From JANXUC01 sp043749225 (GTDB taxonomy: Bacteria > Acidobacteriota > Terriglobia > Terriglobales > Acidobacteriaceae), in contig JAYVEP010000171.1 in assembly GCA_043749225.1 (NCBI GenBank), forward strand, positions 1-28,866: 28,866 nt of DNA, written 5' to 3'. Below are positions 23,641 through 28,866 of the stretch, piece after piece. The translations under genes and the position numbers were made by a program. Below the pieces are notes generated by a model. The model did not search any database, was not told where the DNA came from, and saw nothing but the letters and a program-made list of their open reading frames with translations. The stretch's first letter is position 1. Each line of letters starts with the position of its first letter.

Positions 23641-23732
23641 TGCGTAGAGAGGAGAGATATGCTTTAAGAGCACGGATGGGTGTTTTCTTCACTCATCCAA
23701 GTGACAATTTCGTCCTCAAGGAGCAATAGATT

Positions 23733-24443
23733 ATGAAAAAACTTACTATTTTTGCGTTTCTGGTGAGCGTCACGAGCCTCGCTTGGGCAGGTTCGGCGCG
23801 GGAGGATGCCACGGAGCGTTTGAAAAGGGCGGGAGACGTGCTCCACGAAATCATGGCGGCGCCCGACAAAGGAATTCCGGATGAAATTTTGGACGGCGCA
23901 AAGTGCATCCTGGTGGTTCCACACCTCATCAAGGGCGGCTTCATTGTTGGCGGCAAACACGGTCGAGGCGTTGCCAGTTGCCGCACTGCCACAGGGTGGA
24001 GTGCGCCTGCTTTTGTTTCTGTTGGTGGCGGCAGTTGGGGTTTGCAGATTGGCGTCGAGGGTGTAGACCTGGTGATGCTCGTGATGAATGACAAGGGTAT
24101 GGAGCATTTACTCTCGAGTAAATTCCAGATTAGTGGAGAAGGGTCCGCTGCTGCGGGTCCGGTTGGACGCCACGCTTCCGCCGGCACAGACTGGAAGCTG
24201 GATTCCGAACTCCTCACCTACTCGCGTTCCAAAGGCGCGTTTGCTGGCTTGACGCTGGAGGGCGCTGTCGTCGAACAGGATAACGACTCGACCGTTGCGA
24301 TCTACGGAAAAGAAGTAGGCTTTGGGCCCATCTTGCATGGAAAAGTTGCCACACCTGAGATTGCTGAGACCTTTAACGGTGCCTTGCTGGCCGCAAGCAC
24401 GAAGGCTGCAGAGAAGGAATCCTCTGGACAAATTAAGAAGTAA
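23733..24443 (+). CDS. Exported SYLF-domain lipid-binding protein
   Basis: The protein has 236 residues. A signal peptide (MKKLTIFAFLVSVTSLAWA) is followed by a SYLF/Ysc84-type domain covering most of the length. Recognisable blocks are AKCILVVPHLIKGGFIVGGK, GRGVASCRTATGWSAPAFVS, GGGSWGLQIGVEGVDLVMLV, DSELLTYSRSKGAFAGLTLE and GAVVEQDN. The family binds phosphoinositides in eukaryotes; in bacteria it is a periplasmic protein of unclear role, often with stress genes. The start follows AAGGAG. A strong terminator follows 29 bases after the stop, so it is probably monocistronic, with two putative regulatory elements upstream. Confidence 0.92.
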   Translation: MKKLTIFAFLVSVTSLAWAGSAREDATERLKRAGDVLHEIMAAPDKGIPDEILDGAKCILVVPHLIKGGFIVGGKHGRGVASCRTATGWSAPAFVSVGGGSWGLQIGVEGVDLVMLVMNDKGMEHLLSSKFQISGEGSAAAGPVGRHASAGTDWKLDSELLTYSRSKGAFAGLTLEGAVVEQDNDSTVAIYGKEVGFGPILHGKVATPEIAETFNGALLAASTKAAEKESSGQIKK

Positions 24444-24471
24444 TCGTCTAGTACTTTGTATATAAATTCAT

Positions 24472-24503
24472 ATGCCCGGGGGGAGCCCTCGGGCGTATTT
24501 TCT
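24472..24503 (+). terminator. Intrinsic terminator after the SYLF gene
   Basis: The inverted repeat GCCCG-GGG / CCC-TCGGGC around the loop GAG is followed by GTATTTTCTT. Strong GC stem plus T-run, 29 bases after the stop codon. Confidence 0.75.
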
Positions 24504-24644
24504 TGATCGCTGGCTAGGGCGGGCTCAGCTTCCACCCTCCTCTCGGCTGATGATCCTTCCTATCCTGATTTCTTGCGGAGCCTACAGAAAACCCGATAGT
24601 CACTCGAAATAACCTTTAGCATTTCGGGAGCGCTAAAAATCGAG

Positions 24645-25010
24645 TTCACGGTGATTGTCGCCCACTGAGAAATGCCACGAACGACGCAATTGGCTCCCAG
24701 GGCGCCGCAATGTTCTTGTCGGCCTCATTGTCCGCCACGCCTTCCAGCGTCACGTGGCCAGACTTCACGATAATCTGGATTGGCTTGTTTACCGTGAGGT
24801 TGTACCTCTATAGAAAAGGGTATCCATAGATGGCTTGAAACAGGTTCCGGCGTAGCTCATCACACATGGGCGAAAAGAGCAAAACCTCGATCTGATTATC
24901 GACATGCTCGACGCCCTCAATGCTCTTGATCGCTCTCTCTGCGTCACTCTTCAAGGTGGCTTGCAAAAGCGAGCCGCCCACTTTCGCAGGCGGCTTGAAT
25001 AATGGAAACG
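24645..25010 (-). pseudogene. BON-domain protein relic with an amber codon
   Basis: The minus strand reads LLQATLKSDAERAIKSIEGV, EHVDNQIEVLLFSPM, LRRNLFQAIYGYPFL, then TAG (plus 24808-24810), then RYNLTVNKPIQIIVKSGHV and TLEGVADNEADKNIA. These are consecutive parts of a secreted BON-domain family, in which the stop position is normally Gln (CAG to TAG). The last strand after DKNIA seems to be in another frame, so an indel is also likely. The N-terminus and signal peptide are missing, and the homology starts right behind the csbD stop. Intact members are envelope proteins. Confidence 0.65.
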
Positions 25011-25013
25011 GGC

Positions 25014-25256
25014 TTAGCTGGCCTTTCTTTGCTGCTCTCTGGTCACGTCGTCTGAAGCAGGGCCCACTGCTTTCCAGTTGCTGAGTTCCTGTTCAGCTTT
25101 TTCTTTGGAGATCCCGTAGCGTTCCTGGATCTTGCCGACAAGTTGATCCTTCTTCCCGGCGATCACGTCCAAGTCGTCATCGGTGAGCTTACCCCACTGC
25201 TGCTTCACGGACCCTTTCATCTGCTTCCATTTTCCTTCAACTTGATCCCAATTCAT
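25014..25256 (-). CDS. CsbD-family stress protein
   Basis: This 80-residue hydrophilic protein starts MNWDQVEGKWKQMKGSVKQQ and has the family block WGKLTDDDLDVIAGKKDQLV plus GKIQERYGISKEKAEQEL. Length and sequence fit CsbD, a small cytoplasmic protein induced by general stress in many bacteria, with unknown molecular function. ATG 25256 was chosen because AGGAG lies 8 bases upstream. The BON relic downstream on the same strand begins within a few bases, so the two may once have been an operon. Confidence 0.92.
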   Translation of the reverse strand: MNWDQVEGKWKQMKGSVKQQWGKLTDDDLDVIAGKKDQLVGKIQERYGISKEKAEQELSNWKAVGPASDDVTREQQRKAS

Positions 25257-25419
25257 TGTAGTTTCTCCTGACAAACGATTTAAAGACCGATTCCTTCGAT
25301 CTCATTGAAACTGTTTTACCAGCGCGCCGTTGGGCAATTGAATACCATTCCATCCCTAGATCACTATTGAAATCGCTGTAGGGAGATTCAGGAACGGAAA
25401 GCCCGGCGTTGCTATAACC

Positions 25420-25565
25420 TGCCCGAACAGCTAGAACTAATACGACCAGCAGGATCAGGCCGAGGCCGCCGCTTGGGGGTAGTTAGCCCCAGCCTGGTCG
25501 AATAGGGCCAGCTCGGTAATACTCCGAAAAGCAGCAGCACCAAAACGACAAATCAAGATAGTCTG
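25420..25565 (-). pseudogene. DUF3309-like small membrane peptide relic
   Basis: The minus strand encodes VVLVLLLFGVLPSWPYSTRL in one frame and PSGGLGLILLVVLVLAVRAG in another. DUF3309-type peptides of about 50-60 residues have this order: hydrophobic helix, L-P-x-W-P, then P-S-G-G-L-G and a second helix. An extra base in the C-run of TACCCCCAAGC explains the switch. A further shift after TILI and the lack of an ATG show it is not functional. Bounds are approximate. Confidence 0.5.
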
Positions 25566-25894
25566 CTTGGTGTAATTTCAAATGCATCTGACTGAGTGGC
25601 GCTGTCACATATTTGGAGCGGATTGGAAGCCGACTGCTGAGAGCATTTCAGGAGCCTCTGGAAGGCACACAGGAGGATGGGCTTGACTGAACCTCGTGTC
25701 ACCGTTCCGCTACGGATCAGCCCAAGACGGGGAAACGGTAAAAACCTGTGCCGCTCGCCCTCCAAGTGGATCCAGCGTAAGCGCAAACGCACGGTTCCGT
25801 AATCGGAAAGATTCTGTAATGTGCGGTTGCTGGACCCTAGTCTCAATGCGGGCCAGCGGCCATTGAGGTCCTCTCACTTTCAATCTGGAGGCGA
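25566..25894. other. Intergenic region without recognisable gene
   Basis: In these 329 bases frames on both strands are open for up to 97 codons but show no family motif and no suitable ribosome site. Confidence 0.4.
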
Positions 25895-26329
25895 TCAGCC
25901 TAATGCGTAAGGAGACGAACCGGGTGAGTCGTGAGTCAGCTTGTGGCTTAGAAACTCCTTCTGCTGACTAACAGCCAAAACGGCATTGATCAGGTCCGTG
26001 CCTGCATCGGACTTAAGGACATAGCCTCGTGCGCCCGTCGACAGGGCTTCGCGTACGATGCTGCGAGTGTCGTGTTGGCTCACAAACAAGATTTCGGTGG
26101 CAGGGGCCACACGTCGAATCTGAGGAGCAGCCTCGAGCCCGCTCATTCCAGGCATACTGATATCCAAGACCACAACATCAGGCTGCAGATCCTTAGATTT
26201 TTCGACAGCCTGGAACCCATCGGACGCTTCTGCAACAACATTGAATTCCGGCCTGCTCTGAAGCAGCGAAGATAGACGGCGCCGGACGATCTCGTTATCG
26301 TCAACTAGGAGAATTCGAACCACAGTCAT
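25895..26329 (-). CDS. Receiver-only response regulator
   Basis: This 144-residue protein has a full NarL-like receiver: Asp10-Asp11 (LLVDDNE), phospho-acceptor Asp56 (VVLDISMPGMSG), Ser in FVSQHD at the switch position and Lys in VLKSDAGTDL. After QQKEFLSHKL it ends without the helix-turn-helix found in the otherwise similar protein at 22618. It may be a phosphate sink or act by protein contact. ATG 26329 was chosen by alignment with other receivers; its ribosome site is weak. No frameshift to a lost HTH was seen downstream. Confidence 0.85.
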   Translation of the reverse strand: MTVVRILLVDDNEIVRRRLSSLLQSRPEFNVVAEASDGFQAVEKSKDLQPDVVVLDISMPGMSGLEAAPQIRRVAPATEILFVSQHDTRSIVREALSTGARGYVLKSDAGTDLINAVLAVSQQKEFLSHKLTHDSPGSSPYALG

Positions 26330-26368
26330 GTAATAAGGGTAGCGCGCCAAACCCACGAATCAATACGG

Positions 26369-26396
26369 TTTTCCCTGTATTGCAACCACCCGATGT
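26369..26396 (+). promoter_or_regulatory. Recurrent TTTTCC-N-CACCCGATG element
   Basis: Reads GTTTTCCCTGTATTGCAACC then ACCCGATG, about 40-67 bases upstream of the receiver gene and on the opposite strand to it. The most divergent of the four copies. Confidence 0.3.
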
Positions 26397-26435
26397 GCTG
26401 AAGTTGAAAGCACGGATTCTGAGTCTTAGCACGTG

Positions 26436-28398
26436 TCAGGAACCAGCGAGTTCCGATGCGATTGCTTCACTGGTAGCGACAGGCTGACTTACTAACCTTA
26501 CCTGTACCATGCCCTCCGCCAATGTCCCGCATACCGCATCTGCCCAATCCGCCCCAACTAGTTGCTGAGTCTTCAGCGCATCGTTAGGATTCCACAAGCA
26601 CAGAATGATTCTCAATTTAGGCATGAGTGCTCGCAAACGCTTGCACAGGGAGCGGGCCTGTCGAGGGCAAAGGGCGGTAAAGCCGACACGCAGACGATGC
26701 GGACATCCGGATCCGATACTTGGGTAAGCATGTCGGCCATAGTTCCAATTGAAATGGGCCGTGCGGCGAATCCCGACCGTTGCAAAAGTTGGGCCAGCAT
26801 CATTGCGACGAGTTCGTCCGCCTCGTCCCGGGCTGGCAGGCAAGCGATTTCCATAACGGGCAGTCCCGGATTTATCACTCCGCTATCCTGCGACCGGTCG
26901 TGCTTCGAGGAGGGGGTGGATAGGACCATCTCGCCTTCGCCCAGTTCTTCGATCAACTCCCGAGTGCTTCGGAAGATAAACTTCTCGCGCGCCTCATCCA
27001 AGGCATCCATGTGACGGTCCTGTTCCGCTAGACTCAGCGCGGGGATTAAAACTGAGTCATAGAGGCTGCCAAGTGGTTTTTCCTTCAGATGGGCGTGCGC
27101 AATGTTGTTGGCTTCTTCCTGATCCAGAGCTAATAAGCGCTGGTAATAGTGGGCTTCAGGCGCGAGGACGGGTTCATCGCCCAATATCACTTCGAGAAAT
27201 TCCAGTTGCGGGACATAGCGGCCAAGCAGGATTAAACACACGGTTAGAGGCGTGGACAGAATTAAGCCGACCGGTCCCCACAGCATGGCCCAAAAAATGG
27301 ACGTAACGAGAATTGCGAGGGATGAAATCCCCGTGTGAGCCCCGCACAGCCAGGGTTCCACAAAAGTGGAGAGTACAACCTCCAAAACGACGAACAGTTC
27401 AAATGTCAGGATCGCCTGATGCCAACCTGGGAAAATCGCCACCGCGAGCGCGACGGGGAGCGCGGTCGCGATCAACGTTCCCACATATGGCAGGAACCGG
27501 AGCACTACCGCTAGAGCGCCCCAAAGTAAGGCTTGCGGAACCTGGATGAGATAAAGACCGAAGCCAAATAAGACGCCGTATCCCAGGTTAATAAGGAACT
27601 GCAGCAGCAGGTACCGGCTCAGGCGTTGCGATCCGTCGCTCAGAGCTTCCGTCATCACATGCAATCGGCCTTGCCCGGCCAGTCGGATGAGGCGATTTCG
27701 TAAATCTTCTCGCTTCACCAGCATGAAGAGCGTGAAAACCATCACCATGCCAGCGGTTTCTAAGGGCCTGACAAGCGGGCCAATGAATGCACGGGCATAG
27801 TCGAGTTCATCCGATTGGGGCTCGGCGACTTGGACCGGGATCGGACGCACCGTCTGGGCACCCTGCTCTTTGCCTCGCAGGCTTCGATCCAGCGTCGAGG
27901 AAGAATCCTGGGGGGATGCTGCTGCCAACTCTCTGCTTAAATCCTTCACCGTGGCCGCGGCCTTACTTAAGTCGCCGCCTTTCGGAACTCGCAGGGATTG
28001 GATTTTTCGATGGATGTTGCTCCTGTAGCTGGGCAATTGGCCGGCTGTCTCCATCACCTGCCCGCTGACTTTCCACGAGACAATTCCGATCAACAAAAAC
28101 GAGAGCGCCAGGACAAAAAAACCGAAGGGATGCGCCCCAACCGGCATCTCTCCAGCCAAGTCACGGCGGGCGTCAGTAAGAAAGTGAGAACCACCGCCAG
28201 CGCGATAGGAATGAAAATCGCGCGGCCAAAATACAAAGCTGCGATCACGACTACGATCAGGGTCAGCAAACTGGAAGAGTTCGGTAGATTCTTCGAAGCA
28301 GCCAAGAAATTTACTCCGATTCGGCCAATGTGTTTCGGCTCCGCAGAATCACCTACGCGCCTGCTAGAACTGTAAACTGAGCCCTTCCTAACCCACAT
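26436..28398 (-). pseudogene. AI-2E-family transporter with C-terminal soluble domain, two frameshifts
   Basis: From ATG 28398 (AGGA upstream) the first frame encodes LLTLIVVVIAALYFGRAIFI and LTFLLTPAVTWLERCRLGR. The next frame, after a T7 run on the minus strand (plus 28115-28121), continues with FFVLALSFLLIGIVSWKVSG and the membrane core: LLLQFLINLGYGVLFGFGLY, RFLPYVGTLIATALP and WGPVGLILSTPLTVCLILLG. This is the AI-2 exporter (AI-2E) superfamily fold. A soluble tail (about 180 residues) follows and switches frame near 26659, ending VRLVSQPVATSEAIASEL. Both shifts look like single-base losses. The tail (VRIVCVSALPPFAL...ARSLCKRL) is common in acidobacterial members. As it stands, no full-length protein is made. 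Confidence 0.7.
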
Positions 28399-28572
28399 AA
28401 GGTATTTCCTGTACGTGCTGCGATGCGAATGCAGAGGTGCTGAGCAGGCGCTGAGGTCAGTGAAAGTACCAGATTTTTCACCGTTCTCTACCACGAGTGC
28501 CTGATGGGCTGTGCGCAGCGTCCAAATTACGCTGGGTTCATCAAATTCCAGTTTTACGAAGGAGATTTCGAG

Positions 28573-28728
28573 ATGAGAGTACCTTGGGCGATTGTGAGCG
28601 TTCTTTTGGTTCTTTGGCTCCTGGGGGTCGGTTTCCACGTAGCTGGAGGTTTGATCCACCTGCTCCTGGTGGTGGCATTCGTGGTTTTTATCGTCGACCT
28701 GCTGACTGGCGCTCGAAGTGCCGCCTAG
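28573..28728 (+). CDS. lmo0937-like small membrane protein
   Basis: This 51-residue protein has two hydrophobic helices (VPWAIVSVLLVLWLLGVGF and LIHLLLVVAFVVFIVDLL) linked by HVAGG. This pattern matches the lmo0937 family of tiny inner-membrane proteins, known from Firmicutes and other phyla, with unknown function. ATG 28573 follows AAGGAG. It is divergent from the AI-2E relic, and a possible secreted protein gene starts 38 bases after its stop. Confidence 0.8.
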   Translation: MRVPWAIVSVLLVLWLLGVGFHVAGGLIHLLLVVAFVVFIVDLLTGARSAA

Positions 28729-28766
28729 TCGTACCACTGAAAACATTCTCATTAAGGAGGGAACTA

Positions 28767-28866
28767 TGAAAAATACACGCAACAAGCAGCTTCTTGGCCT
28801 TGTGTTTGGAGGTTTCTTATTGGGCAGTTCCGCAGGGTTGCTGGCGCAGGATTCCGCGACGCAACA
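28767..28866 (+). CDS. Start of a secreted protein (runs off the right edge)
   Basis: ATG 28767 follows TAAGGAGG. The 33 codons in the window encode a signal peptide (KNTRNKQ basic start, LLGLVFGGFLLGSSAGL core, then LAQD), with predicted cleavage after the Ala of L-A or soon after. The mature part is outside the window, so the family cannot be named. Short spacing to the small membrane protein suggests co-transcription. Confidence 0.7.

Overview
The window looks like chromosomal DNA of a soil-type Acidobacteriota (Koribacter/Terriglobales-like). This is inferred from gene content recognised by eye, not from any search: a CheB-CheR-PAS-histidine kinase fusion, many receiver-only response regulators, an RRM protein, and small stress-type families (CsbD, BON, SYLF, DUF3309-like, lmo0937-like, low-affinity iron permease, AI-2E-like transporter with a soluble tail). 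There is no rRNA operon, CRISPR array or intact insertion sequence.

Layout. 1-5.2 kb: a cupin-type gene running off the left edge, a short FAD/NAD(P)H reductase, a relic of transaldolase, a lone CheB methylesterase, an alpha/beta hydrolase of the chloroperoxidase/esterase type, a pterin-4a-carbinolamine dehydratase and a 5'-truncated Crp/Fnr regulator. 5.2-9.9 kb (minus): a 1395-residue CheB/CheR/PAS/NarL-type kinase preceded in the same operon by a frameshifted receiver protein. 10.3-15.5 kb: a run of broken genes (cupin protein, monooxygenase-fold protein, two response regulators, a DUF5666-like tail, a CDF-type cation transporter) around one intact RRM gene. 15.5-19.5 kb: an integrative-element zone with 3' fragments of tRNA-Ser and tRNA-Glu, a 713-residue exported protein of unknown function and a tandem ribbon-helix-helix protein. 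19.9-28.9 kb: envelope and stress genes (39-residue zinc finger, BON lipoprotein, ferritin-like protein, iron permease relic, NarL regulator, SYLF protein, BON relic, CsbD, DUF3309 relic, receiver protein, broken AI-2E transporter, small membrane protein, start of a secreted protein).

The strongest theme is gene decay. At least a dozen genes carry frameshifts, truncations or nonsense codons, while several long genes (4.2 kb and 2.1 kb) are open throughout. Two breaks are exact 8-bp tandem duplications whose removal restores the family sequence: in the cupin gene at 10545-10560 and in the cation transporter at 15103-15118. The cupin paralogue at the left edge is uninterrupted over the same codons and serves as an internal reference. 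Some other breaks lie in homopolymers and could be sequencing errors; the in-frame nonsense codons and 8-bp duplications are harder to explain that way.

The intact genes suggest a signalling and stress-adaptation region: sensor kinase and receivers, a NarL-type regulator, iron storage, and periplasmic or membrane stress proteins. Functional links between them are inferred only from proximity.
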